NCBI RefSeq assembly: GCF_015732185.1
Contig: NZ_WIQM01000016.1
Location: forward strand, 310,001-374,000
DNA from: Pectinatus haikarae
GTDB lineage: Bacteria > Bacillota > Negativicutes > Selenomonadales > Selenomonadaceae
DNA length: 64,000 bases
Reading direction: 5' to 3'
The position numbers were made by a program, and so were the translations under genes. Below are positions 8,044 to 15,940 of the stretch, in pieces. The notes under the pieces are model-generated. The model ran no database searches. It was given only the letters and a program-made list of their open reading frames with translations, and was not told where the DNA came from. Each line of letters starts with the position of its first letter. Within the stretch, counting starts at the first letter, position 1.

Positions 8044-9255
8044 TCAGACATATATCCGGTAATCGGCAATATTCTCCAACGTGTCCCCGTCCAGATCATA
8101 CAAATAATCAAAAAACCGGCCTTCATCATTCGTACTATTGTAGAATTGTTCATGCGTTATGCCGTTGCGCACGAGAATTTTATAGCTTCTGTGCATAAGA
8201 TCTATAAACCACTCAGTAGTTGGTGCTCTATGTTCTGCCAGAGCAGAGCCTGGTTTTGGCATCCACATCTGCGGTACTGCAACTACGCCGAATGAAGATA
8301 ATTCGTCCACTCCTTCCAGCAAAGTATCCTTCGTTTCAAGCCCGGCCACAAAATAGGATCTGACATTGCCTTTTCCGAACACTTCTACCTCATGACGCAG
8401 TGTATTGACCCAGTTATCATACCCGCCGCACATAGCATCCTTGCCCGGACAAATATATTTGAACAGATTTTTATCCCATATTTCCATATTCGTCGCGATC
8501 CTGCTGTACCCCGCTTCTTTATATCGTTCAATAACTGATAAATCCTGCGGCGCACCTATACAGGCCGTTCCGCCGAAATCCTGCATGCCTGTGTAGTCCT
8601 GTATTGTTTCGGCTACATCAATATAATAATCAACTTCCCTGCGTTCGGGAATAAAACCGCCCGTGACAGTCAGATGTGTACATCCTTCATTATACGCGGC
8701 TCCAACTGTTTCAGCTATCTCACCAGCATTTTTCCACTCAATATTCTGTTTTTCGGCATATTTGGCTTTAGTCTCGTTAATATTGCAAAATCGGCAATCC
8801 ATATTTTTTTCCAGCAATGCACATTCATTGCTGTAAGCGATACTTATCTTTGACGAACCGACATACTGGGCTATAGTACCCATAAATTTACCATTGGTGG
8901 TTATTTTATTATAATATTTTGGTTTATGCTCAAACTTTATCTCAAATAAATATTCTTTTGCTTCTCTAAGATAAAATTTTTCTTCCTCTTTAACAATATT
9001 GAAGCGTGATGCCGGATCGAAAGCAAATGCAAACCTATATCCGTTCGGTGAACGAAAAGCTTGTGGCAGACTGTCAGCATAGCTTATATGATTATTAAAA
9101 AAACAGGCATGGATTTGCTCCAGATATTCATTTTTAAAATCAAGATTGTGGAATAATGAAGGATCTGCATTTATTCCCTCGTTAAAAACGCCTGCTCTTA
9201 TTTCCAATTCTTTCAACAGTTCCTTTTCTGATTGATTATCCCTTTTTGCGGTCAT
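8044..9255 (-). CDS. Radical SAM protein with CX8CX2C motif (copy 2)
   Basis: A 403-residue paralogue of the protein at 2163-3380. The ATG at 9255 follows GGGGAGTGAGAAG and is preferred to the upstream in-frame start at 9291. The putative cluster motif NECALLEKNMDCRFCN has the same C-x8-C-x2-C spacing, followed by LTVTGGFIPERREVDYY. FGGTACIGAPQDLSV, CPGKDAMCGG and APTTEW match copy 1 closely. It is the first gene behind a CRP-type promoter (9447-9490) with a 184-base structured leader and stands just upstream of the regulator gene. Function is not recognised; duplication of this enzyme within the island suggests two related substrates or targets. Confidence 0.75.
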   Translation of the reverse strand: MTAKRDNQSEKELLKELEIRAGVFNEGINADPSLFHNLDFKNEYLEQIHACFFNNHISYADSLPQAFRSPNGYRFAFAFDPASRFNIVKEEEKFYLREAKEYLFEIKFEHKPKYYNKITTNGKFMGTIAQYVGSSKISIAYSNECALLEKNMDCRFCNINETKAKYAEKQNIEWKNAGEIAETVGAAYNEGCTHLTVTGGFIPERREVDYYIDVAETIQDYTGMQDFGGTACIGAPQDLSVIERYKEAGYSRIATNMEIWDKNLFKYICPGKDAMCGGYDNWVNTLRHEVEVFGKGNVRSYFVAGLETKDTLLEGVDELSSFGVVAVPQMWMPKPGSALAEHRAPTTEWFIDLMHRSYKILVRNGITHEQFYNSTNDEGRFFDYLYDLDGDTLENIADYRIYV

Positions 9256-9361
9256 CTTCTCACTCCCCAATATTATAAATATAAGCGTCAATAATTTCTT
9301 CTAAAACAGCTTATCTTTTTTTCAATTCGTGCCGGACCTTCTGATATTTATGTCTGATAAT

Positions 9362-9399
9362 AAAATGAGGATATACAGATATGACATCTGTATATCCTC
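9362..9399 (-). terminator. Perfect 14-bp hairpin in the leader of the second radical SAM gene
   Basis: GAGGATATACAGAT (9367-9380) and its perfect complement (9386-9399) surround a 5-base loop; on the minus strand it is followed by ATTTTATT. It could end the isl operon, but it also lies in the leader downstream of the CRP-type promoter and right after the conserved motif at 9402-9418, which favours attenuation. Confidence 0.6.
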
Positions 9400-9401
9400 G
9401 T

Positions 9402-9418
9402 CTGCAGTATTCTGCTCA
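9402..9418 (-). ncRNA. Conserved leader motif, copy 2 (before second radical SAM gene)
   Basis: Minus-strand TGAGCAGAATACTGCAG, preceded by TTGCGT. It lies about 20 bases after the predicted transcription start at 9439 and three bases before the hairpin at 9367-9399. It matches the motif at 7996-8012 and 23713-23729 in 14 of 17 positions, with only the central AT-rich triplet varying. Confidence 0.5.
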
Positions 9419-9446
9419 ACGCAATGTTTAATTGATATTGGAACAT

Positions 9447-9490
9447 AGTATAGTGCAATTCAGAATTCGTGTAAGTCGTTCAGACGACAA
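9447..9490 (-). promoter_or_regulatory. CRP-type class II promoter of the second radical SAM gene
   Basis: The palindrome AAGTCG-ttcaga-CGACAA (9473-9490) is centred between 9481 and 9482. On the minus strand the -10 hexamer TATACT occupies 9452-9447, which places the operator centre at -41.5, the class II position of CRP/FNR activators. No good -35 box is present, as expected for an activated promoter. The right half-site CGACAA is identical to those of the isl site at 15717-15734. Confidence 0.65.
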
Positions 9491-9504
9491 GAAAAAGGAT
9501 TTTA

Positions 9505-10347
9505 TTATTCATCCATCATATAGCGGCGCCCCAACGCATTATATTTAGCGACACCAAAACGATGGTAGGGAAGCTGTTCATATACTGTTTCCGGTTTATT
9601 CGCCAAATAATTCTTTATGGCAAGCAGATCATCCGGCGAATCATTGAATCCCGGTATTACGGGCGTTCTGGCATATTTAGGCAGTTTGGGAAAATCACGA
9701 CAGAGATTATCAAAATTCTGCAGTATTTTCCGATTTGTTTTTCCAGTATAGGCAATATGTTGTTGTTCGTCAAGTGATTTTATATCAAAAAGAATTGCAT
9801 CCAAATATTTGGCAGCCTGCTTCAAGATAGGATAATCAGCATATCCGCAGGTTTCTATAGCCGTCGTCAGGCGCCGCTTTTTAGCCTGCCTGAGCAGTTG
9901 GATCAAAAATTCACCCTGCATCAGCGGCTCTCCGCCGCTCACAGTCAACCCGCCGTTCCCATGCCGATAGAAAATACTATCCTTCTCAACTATATCAAGG
10001 ACTTCTTTGATCGAATACTGATGCCCTTCTGCTTTATATGCTTTTGCCGGACATTCATGAACACATTTCATGCAGCTGCTGCATTTATCTCTTTGGATAA
10101 CAGCTTTATGCAAATCAGAAAATTCTATTGCACCGGCATCACATATCTTTTCACATTCGTTACATATTTTTTTGCCTAGGCATTTATTTGCATCATAAGA
10201 AATTTCCGGCTTGGTTTTTTGAGATTCGGGATTACAACACCAACGGCAGCGAAGCGGACATCCTTTCATAAAAACAATCGTGCGGATGCCAGGACCATCA
10301 TGCAGCGAATATTGCTGGATATTGAATATCATTCCTTTTTTGTCCAT
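9505..10347 (-). CDS. islB: Isethionate sulfite-lyase activating enzyme
   Basis: A 280-residue glycyl-radical-enzyme activase. It carries the radical SAM motif C30-x3-C34-x2-C37 (KGCPLRCRWCC) after the family's HDGPGIRT, then two inserted ferredoxin-like [4Fe-4S] Cys groups (about residues 56-105, including CSSCMKCVHECP) and the SGGEPL SAM-binding motif. It cleaves S-adenosylmethionine to place the glycyl radical on its partner. It begins three bases after the stop of islA, so it is co-transcribed, and the partner assignment follows from that. The start has only a weak ribosome binding site, consistent with translational coupling. Confidence 0.9.
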   Translation of the reverse strand: MDKKGMIFNIQQYSLHDGPGIRTIVFMKGCPLRCRWCCNPESQKTKPEISYDANKCLGKKICNECEKICDAGAIEFSDLHKAVIQRDKCSSCMKCVHECPAKAYKAEGHQYSIKEVLDIVEKDSIFYRHGNGGLTVSGGEPLMQGEFLIQLLRQAKKRRLTTAIETCGYADYPILKQAAKYLDAILFDIKSLDEQQHIAYTGKTNRKILQNFDNLCRDFPKLPKYARTPVIPGFNDSPDDLLAIKNYLANKPETVYEQLPYHRFGVAKYNALGRRYMMDE

Positions 10348-10350
10348 AGA

Positions 10351-12843
10351 TTATATAGCTTCATTCTGCGTTCTGGCTATAATGTCATTTTGCAAATCAA
10401 TTGACAGATCTGTAAAATAAGCACTGTAGCCGGCAATACGCACAAGCAGATTACGATAATTTTCGGGGTTTTTCTGTGCCGCAATCAACGTTTCCTGGTT
10501 TATCACGTTGAATTGTATATGCCAAAGCTTTAAGTCGCGCCATGCTTCTATAAAATCAACCAGTTTTTTTGTTCCCTTTTCTCCGCGTACACAGGCAGGA
10601 CTTAGTTTGACATTGAGCAGCCTTGCTGCACGTTCATGATATTGATAATTTTTCGTAGCAAAATTTGACAGCAGCACTGCTGTAGGACCATATGTGTCTG
10701 CCCCCTGAGATGCACTTGAACCATCTGATAATGGTGTCCATGCCAGTCTGCCGTTAGGTGTGGCACCAACCACTTTGCCGAAAGGAACATGCGAGGTAAA
10801 CGGAACATAGCGCAAATCAAGATTCACTCCCAGCTCCGCCGAATATTTTCTGGTAAAGAGCAGCGCCTCTTTATCAAGCCGTTTGCCCAATTCATCAGCA
10901 TAGGAATCATTATTTCCGTATTTCGGCGCATTTAAAAGCCTTTGCCGCAAAATATCATATCCTGCAAAATTCTTTGTCATAGCTTCCTTGATCTGAGCCA
11001 GTGTCGCTTTTCGATCCTCAAATACGATTTTTTTAATTGCTGCCAGTGAGTCAATGACTGTGGCATAACCTATAAATTCAAAATATCCCAAGTCTATGCC
11101 TCCGTCGATATGAGGCTGATGAATATCAACCAAACTACTGCGGCATAATTTGTGAAGCGCCGATCCCAGCGGACTGGCAAAATGATTTGCTCTCAGGCGG
11201 ATAATTTCATGCTGCTGAATAAAAGCATGCTTGAGAAAATTTTTTTGCTGCTGCAAATATGCCGCGAAAAATTCGTCAAAAGAAATAAAGGTATCTATTT
11301 CCCCCGTTTCTATGCCGATCAGCTCACTGCCGTATTTTGCCATACGTCCGTTATAGATAGTCATTTCCAATGCCGCAGCAAAATTTATATAAGCATTCGG
11401 ACTTGTATAGGTATCACGATTGGGCATGCGGCATTCAGCGCAGCCTGACACACTGTAGTCATAGGCTTCGGCAAAATCGGCACCTTTGGCAAGCAGCAAT
11501 GGTATAACTTCCTCATCATTGATAAGCTTTGGAAAACCAGATCCCTCTTTTATCGTTTCGGCAACTTCAGCCAGATACTGCTGTGTGCTGCGCGTATGAA
11601 CGCGGGCTGCCAGGTCAGGATAATTTAAAGGAAATTCTCGTTTCGATTTCAATAAAACATATGTGAGATCATTGACCGCATCCTGACCATCAGGTGTCTG
11701 TCCTCCCACGGTAACCGCTTCCCAGTGAGCATAGCCTTCATTGAATGCGCCGCCTGCACTTGATATATATAAATCTATATATTGAGACATCGCTACCCAT
11801 TCACAATCAAAAATCTCCTGCACATCATTATCGGTAATGAGACCTTCCTTTATATCTTTTTCATAAAAAGGATATAAATACTGATCCATGCGTCCGTTGG
11901 AGATAACTGTCCCTGTCTTTTGTTCCACACGGGAAAACAGCTGAGTAAACCATTGAGACTGAACTGCCTCGCGAAAATTACGGGCAGGATATTCCGGTAC
12001 CCGTCTGCATATCTCAGCAATATTTTTCAGCTCTGTTCTGCGCGAAAGATCATTTTCCTGCAAAGCTTTTTCATCTGCCAGCTCCGCATGCCGGCGAGCC
12101 CATAGAGTTATCGCGTCACAGACAATTATGACCGCTTCGATAAATGGTTTTTTTTCTGTCTGATCAATGGGACTGAAGGGATCAAGCTGCCTCAGTTTTT
12201 CTCCCATTTCCGTGCGTATACCAAAAAAGCCCTGCTGCAAAACTATCTCATAATCATGAACCCATTGTATGGAAGACCGAAAAGATGCCGTCTCATTGAC
12301 AATAAATCTTGACGAAAAATCTTTGTCATTATTATAAGTAAGTGCCGCTGTTTTCGGTGTAAGAGCTTTTATTAAATCTTCATGAAATGTTTTACCCTTC
12401 CAATACGGTGCTATCTCCTCAGCTATGAGTCTGGCATCATTGCCGTCAATATCAAAAGGAGATGTTTCTCTGTCAGGCAGCTGTCCTATAGCATCTCCCA
12501 TAATATCGCCGTCAAGTTCCGGATATAATATGCCGTAACGTCCGCTTCGTCCTATTCTGCCTGCAATAAGCTGGTCATCATCAATATAGACCGTCGCTTG
12601 TTCGGCATAATACTTCAACGCTTTTGCCCAGCGCAAAATCATGGGCTGTCCTTCTGTTTCTTTAAACGACCGTGTAAAATACAAACCTCTTTCAATATCA
12701 ATGACAGGCTTTTGTCCCTGTACACGCTTCAATAAAGCAAATGCGCGGTTTTTCGGCCCGTGTAAGCCGGCAATATTTTTATTTCCTTTTATTTCAGAAA
12801 GAATACGTTCTTCCTGTCCGGAAAAAATTTTTTCTTCTGTCAT
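10351..12843 (-). CDS. islA: Isethionate sulfite-lyase (glycyl radical enzyme)
   Basis: An 830-residue glycyl radical enzyme that should cleave isethionate to acetaldehyde and sulfite. The diagnostic residues fall exactly at the published IslA numbers as I recall them: thiyl-radical Cys468 and Glu470 (SGCAECR), the sulfonate-binding Arg189 and Gln193 (FRSSIQW) and Arg678 (LDLRYVPF), and Trp374. The glycyl radical loop is RIAGYSAYF with Gly805. Together these separate it from pyruvate formate-lyase and choline TMA-lyase. GGAGGATAAA precedes the ATG. It is followed by islB and preceded by an ABC importer whose best substrate guess is isethionate. Taurine-degrading genes are absent, so isethionate itself seems to be taken up, probably as a sulfur source. 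Confidence 0.92.
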   Translation of the reverse strand: MTEEKIFSGQEERILSEIKGNKNIAGLHGPKNRAFALLKRVQGQKPVIDIERGLYFTRSFKETEGQPMILRWAKALKYYAEQATVYIDDDQLIAGRIGRSGRYGILYPELDGDIMGDAIGQLPDRETSPFDIDGNDARLIAEEIAPYWKGKTFHEDLIKALTPKTAALTYNNDKDFSSRFIVNETASFRSSIQWVHDYEIVLQQGFFGIRTEMGEKLRQLDPFSPIDQTEKKPFIEAVIIVCDAITLWARRHAELADEKALQENDLSRRTELKNIAEICRRVPEYPARNFREAVQSQWFTQLFSRVEQKTGTVISNGRMDQYLYPFYEKDIKEGLITDNDVQEIFDCEWVAMSQYIDLYISSAGGAFNEGYAHWEAVTVGGQTPDGQDAVNDLTYVLLKSKREFPLNYPDLAARVHTRSTQQYLAEVAETIKEGSGFPKLINDEEVIPLLLAKGADFAEAYDYSVSGCAECRMPNRDTYTSPNAYINFAAALEMTIYNGRMAKYGSELIGIETGEIDTFISFDEFFAAYLQQQKNFLKHAFIQQHEIIRLRANHFASPLGSALHKLCRSSLVDIHQPHIDGGIDLGYFEFIGYATVIDSLAAIKKIVFEDRKATLAQIKEAMTKNFAGYDILRQRLLNAPKYGNNDSYADELGKRLDKEALLFTRKYSAELGVNLDLRYVPFTSHVPFGKVVGATPNGRLAWTPLSDGSSASQGADTYGPTAVLLSNFATKNYQYHERAARLLNVKLSPACVRGEKGTKKLVDFIEAWRDLKLWHIQFNVINQETLIAAQKNPENYRNLLVRIAGYSAYFTDLSIDLQNDIIARTQNEAI

Positions 12844-12862
12844 TTTATCCTCCAGCTTTCAT

Positions 12863-13633
12863 TCATATAGTGTAATAAAAGGTCTGTAATTTTTCTTCAA
12901 AAAATTCTTTGTATATCTTATCTTTTTGTCTATGAAATTCAGGACTTACCCTGCTTCGCGGTATAGATTGTTCGATATTATAACTTTGCTTGATCCTGCC
13001 CGGCTGCGTATCCATGACAATAACACGCTGCCCTAAATATACAGCCTCCTCGATATCATGCGTTACTATGATCATGGTAATTTGTTCCATCTCCCAAAGG
13101 CGGAGCATCTCTTCCTGCAAATGCATTTTAGTTATTGCATCCAATGCACCGAAAGGCTCGTCAAGGAGCAATATCTTGGGCTGGTTCGACAGGGCTCTGG
13201 CAATCGACACCCGCTGTGCCATTCCCCCTGAAAGTTGTTTTGGATAAGCTTTTCTGACGTCCTGCAACCCGACTATTTCAAGATTTTCCACTATGATCTT
13301 TTCAACATTTTCCGTTGATTCCGGCAGGCTGAATTTTATATTTTCTTCCACTGTCAGCCATGGCAGCAGACGATGATCCTGAAAAATAAACCCCCGCTCG
13401 CGGCCCGGGCCTTTAATGGGCCCGTTTTCAAAATAGACGCTGCCTTCATAATCTGTATCCAATCCTCCCATAATCCTCAAAAGCGTGCTTTTCCCACATC
13501 CGCTGGGCCCGATTATCGAAATAAATTCCCCGGGATTAATTGTCAGATTAACATTCTCCAGAACTTTTTTTGTCTGCTTGCCTGAAACAAACTGCTTACT
13601 TAATTTTTCTATTTGAATAATTGGATCTGCCAT
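12863..13633 (-). CDS. Isethionate-operon ABC transporter ATP-binding protein
   Basis: A 256-residue ABC ATPase of the SsuB/TauB group. Walker [11 protein letters not shown]-loop IFQDHRLLPW, signature LSGGMAQR, Walker B ILLLDEPFGALD and the switch histidine in VTHDIEEAV are all present. A TTG at 13642 is an alternative start; the ATG at 13633 (MADPIIQIEKL) is preferred. It lies between the permease (gap 10 bases) and islA (gap 19 bases), so it powers the importer of the isl operon. Confidence 0.88.
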   Translation of the reverse strand: MADPIIQIEKLSKQFVSGKQTKKVLENVNLTINPGEFISIIGPSGCGKSTLLRIMGGLDTDYEGSVYFENGPIKGPGRERGFIFQDHRLLPWLTVEENIKFSLPESTENVEKIIVENLEIVGLQDVRKAYPKQLSGGMAQRVSIARALSNQPKILLLDEPFGALDAITKMHLQEEMLRLWEMEQITMIIVTHDIEEAVYLGQRVIVMDTQPGRIKQSYNIEQSIPRSRVSPEFHRQKDKIYKEFFEEKLQTFYYTI

Positions 13634-13643
13634 ATATTTCAAC

Positions 13644-14420
13644 TCAATTCCATTTAATCATCACAGTTGACAACTTTTTCAATATATCATCCATAAATTT
13701 ACCGACAATTCCTATTATGATCATACCTAAAATAACCATGTCAGGTCTTGCAAGATCACGTCCGTCCATCAGCATATACCCAACGCCTCTTGTCGCTGCT
13801 ATCATTTCAGAAGCCACTACGCAGATCCACGCACTGCCCAGTCCCAGCCTGGTACCGGTCATTATAAATGGCAAAGCACCGGGTAAAACTACCTGCTTTA
13901 TCACTCTTTTCTTCGAAACTTCATATACGCGGGCGAGTTCAATATATTTTCTGTCAATATTTTTTATTCCGTCCAGTGTATTCAAAAAAACCGGAAAAAA
14001 TGCACCAATAAATATTATATATATTTTAGATGCCTCGCCGATACCGAACCATAAAATAGCCAGCGGGATCCAGGCAATCGGCGGAATGGGTTTCAAAACC
14101 TGAAGAATAAAATCAGTGATTATCTCAAATTTTCCTGACAGCCCGGCTGCCACCCCGACAGCCAATGCCGCGGCCAATGCCAAAAAGAATCCCTCAAGAA
14201 CACGCAGTATACTGATTATGATATTTCCGGCCAAGGTCCCGTCTGCGGTTAAGGTGACTGCCGTTTGAATGACTTTATCCGGTGACGGCAGTGTGTAATT
14301 ATGAATAATCCCCAATAAAGCCGCACCTTTCCATAAAAGCAGCACTAGGATGGGAAGTATCCAATATAAACTCAAATATTTAGCTGTCTGTATATATTTA
14401 CTGGCTGCCATTTCTTTCAT
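13644..14420 (-). CDS. Isethionate-operon ABC transporter permease
   Basis: A 258-residue SsuC/TauC-type permease with an N-terminal hydrophobic segment, the family block PIPPIAWIPLAILWFGIGE and the EAA loop (ELARVYEVSKKR ... LPGALPFIMTGTRLG), ending with EMIAATRGVGYML. It is the second gene of the isl operon, after the binding protein. The block resembles the permease at 290-1078 more than the permeases of the 26-33 kb importer, suggesting the two minus-strand importers are related. Confidence 0.88.
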   Translation of the reverse strand: MKEMAASKYIQTAKYLSLYWILPILVLLLWKGAALLGIIHNYTLPSPDKVIQTAVTLTADGTLAGNIIISILRVLEGFFLALAAALAVGVAAGLSGKFEIITDFILQVLKPIPPIAWIPLAILWFGIGEASKIYIIFIGAFFPVFLNTLDGIKNIDRKYIELARVYEVSKKRVIKQVVLPGALPFIMTGTRLGLGSAWICVVASEMIAATRGVGYMLMDGRDLARPDMVILGMIIIGIVGKFMDDILKKLSTVMIKWN

Positions 14421-14488
14421 TCGCGTCTCCTCTGTTCATTTGATTAAACGGACATATATACTGCCTCTCATCGAAACAATATATATGA

Positions 14489-15493
14489 TTACTTATCACC
14501 TATACCGGCCTCTTTTAAATATTCAAGATTAATAAAGCTGTCCATATCAATATCATTCTGAATCAGTTTCTGCTGAAGCAAATAGTCTTTTACTTTTTTT
14601 ATTTCATTTACATCTTCTGTTGTCAAAGCCTGATCATAATGAAGATTCTTGAAAGTATCTTCCAATATCAAAGGATCGACTTTCATGTCTTTTGCTATTA
14701 GTTCAGCCGCTTCCTTAGGATTGGATTTGATATAATCTGACGCCCGCTGACATGCTTTAATATATGCGGCTATGATCTGCGGGTTTTCCTCTGCATACTT
14801 TTTCACGGCATAAGTAACAAGATTACCGCGTTTTATTCCTGTTCCATCGGCTATTACCTTCGCCTTTCCTGACGCTACAAGCTGCGAGATAAACGGCTCC
14901 CAAATAACGGCAGCATCAATCTGACCGCTTTCCAGCGCTGCCGGTATATCTCCGGCCGGTATATTCACTGACTGTATATCATTAAATGTCAAGTTTTCCT
15001 TTTCCAGAAGGAGCGCCAGTAAATGCTGTGCATATGTACCTTTGCCATAAGCAACCTTTTTGCCTTTCAACTGCCCTGCCGAAACAATATCCGACCCTGG
15101 GCCTGCCAGAAGTGCCAACGCTTTTTCGCCATATGCAACATCAGCAATTATTTGTATATCCTGTCCTGACGATTTAGCTAAAATAGCGGGCATATCCGCC
15201 ATGAATCCTATATCATCATGCCCCGAAGCTACAGCTTCATTTACCAGAGGACCCGATTTAAAATCCGTCCATTCGTATGTAGCCCCCACTTTTTTTAATT
15301 CTTCATCGAGATAGCCTTTTTCTTTTGCTACATAAATCGATGCATATAACGGATAAGGCTGTGCCCCTATACGCAATACATTTGAACTGTTTGCTTTATC
15401 AGCTGATGACGATCCGCTGCCTTCCTCACTATTTAATCCGCAGCCGGCAACCAGCAAAGTGGCAAGTACAAATAATAAAATCACTTTCTTCAT
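14489..15493 (-). CDS. Isethionate-operon substrate-binding lipoprotein
   Basis: A 334-residue SsuA/TauA-like binding protein. The signal peptide ends in LLVAGC, with Cys18 as the lipidated residue. Mature motifs are LRIGAQPYPLYASIYVAKEKGYLDE (given in two parts: LRIGAQPYPLYA and IYVAKEKGYLDE), GFMADMPA and AAVIWEPFISQL. It is the first gene of the operon ending in islAB and lies 190 bases after the predicted promoter start at 15683. The likely ligand is isethionate, by context. This differs from the TRAP-type uptake usually linked to isethionate dissimilation. Confidence 0.88.
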   Translation of the reverse strand: MKKVILLFVLATLLVAGCGLNSEEGSGSSSADKANSSNVLRIGAQPYPLYASIYVAKEKGYLDEELKKVGATYEWTDFKSGPLVNEAVASGHDDIGFMADMPAILAKSSGQDIQIIADVAYGEKALALLAGPGSDIVSAGQLKGKKVAYGKGTYAQHLLALLLEKENLTFNDIQSVNIPAGDIPAALESGQIDAAVIWEPFISQLVASGKAKVIADGTGIKRGNLVTYAVKKYAEENPQIIAAYIKACQRASDYIKSNPKEAAELIAKDMKVDPLILEDTFKNLHYDQALTTEDVNEIKKVKDYLLQQKLIQNDIDMDSFINLEYLKEAGIGDK

Positions 15494-15565
15494 ACTTTGA
15501 TGCTCCCTCTTTATTTCATAATTAATATACAGGCAGGATGATCCGCAGCAAATATAAACCGTATG

Positions 15566-15601
15566 CCGAAAAACAAAAAGACCGGGCTAAAAAGCCCAGT
15601 C
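15566..15601 (-). terminator. Terminator-like hairpin in the isl operon leader
   Basis: On the minus strand GACTGGGCT pairs with AGCCCGGTC (one U-G pair), closing a small loop and followed by CTTTTTGTTTTTC. It stands about 80 bases after the predicted transcription start and 70 bases before the binding-protein gene, so it is an attenuator candidate rather than an operon end. No minus-strand gene is seen between it and the promoter. Confidence 0.65.
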
Positions 15602-15602
15602 T

Positions 15603-15680
15603 TCATTTATTATGATCAACTGCCCGGAAAGTACAATGCATCGCAGGATAACACTTCACGAAGAACACTGCACTTCCCCA
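15603..15680 (-). ncRNA. Structured leader of the isl operon (riboswitch-like)
   Basis: On the minus strand GGGAAGTGCAGTG can pair with CATTGTACTTTCC (13 pairs, three of them G-U), enclosing a CTTC-GT-GAAG hairpin and the run TGTTATCCTGCGATG. The terminator at 15566-15601 follows. The arrangement of a folded domain upstream of a terminator is that of a riboswitch or protein-controlled attenuator. It does not match SAM-I or the other riboswitch consensus sequences I know. It lacks the TGAGCAG motif of the other leaders. Confidence 0.4.
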
Positions 15681-15690
15681 TTAATTTGCT

Positions 15691-15744
15691 ATTCTAACAT
15701 ATTTACAAACAAAATATTGTCGTCCAGGCGACAATATTTTGTTT
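15691..15744 (-). promoter_or_regulatory. CRP-type class II promoter of the isl operon
   Basis: A perfect palindrome with 16-base arms, 15707-15722 and 15729-15744, around the loop tccagg. Its core is TTGTCG-N6-CGACAA, centred between 15725 and 15726. On the minus strand the -10 hexamer TAGAAT (15696-15691) puts the operator at -41.5. This is the most symmetrical of the three operators in the window. The divergent gntR gene lies 200 bases away on the other side, with its own TTGACA promoter. Confidence 0.7.
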
Positions 15745-15779
15745 TTTTATTAAAACAGTATACTTTTTTTAAAAATATA

Positions 15780-15880
15780 TTGACAAAGCAGTACTTTGTG
15801 TAATACCATTATAAAAAAATATGGTCAACTAGAAAACTAGAGACTGGTTTTGCGTACACGCAGATCTCTGGTTTTTATTT
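15780..15880 (+). promoter_or_regulatory. gntR promoter and leader hairpins
   Basis: TTGACA at 15780-15785 with a possible TAATAC or TACCAT -10 at 15801-15809 could drive the gntR gene. Downstream, ACCAT (15805-15809) and ATGGT (15820-15824) form an inverted pair. AGAGA (15839-15843) and TCTCT (15865-15869) flank a TGCG-taca-CGCA hairpin followed by a T-rich run (15872-15883), a possible attenuator. Spacing of the -10 box is not ideal, so the exact start is uncertain. Confidence 0.35.
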
Positions 15881-15888
15881 TTTAATTA

Positions 15889-15898
15889 TGGTATACCA
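15889..15898 (+). promoter_or_regulatory. Probable GntR/FadR-type operator
   Basis: TGGTATACCA is a perfect palindrome of the FadR-subfamily kind, followed closely by a partial repeat (AATACCACC) and by the gntR ribosome binding site. It lies 43 bases before the ATG, a good place for autorepression. The ligand and other targets are unknown. Confidence 0.45.
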
Positions 15899-15940
15899 GA
15901 ATACCACCATTAAAAACAGCAGAACCCAAAGGAGATTTTT

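Noticed and set aside
10351-12843. Pyruvate formate-lyase or choline TMA-lyase
   Set aside because: Arg189, Gln193, Cys468, Glu470 and Arg678 match isethionate sulfite-lyase exactly in kind and position.
15603-15680. SAM-I (S-box) riboswitch in the isl leader
   Set aside because: The conserved S-box core sequences were looked for on the minus strand and not found.
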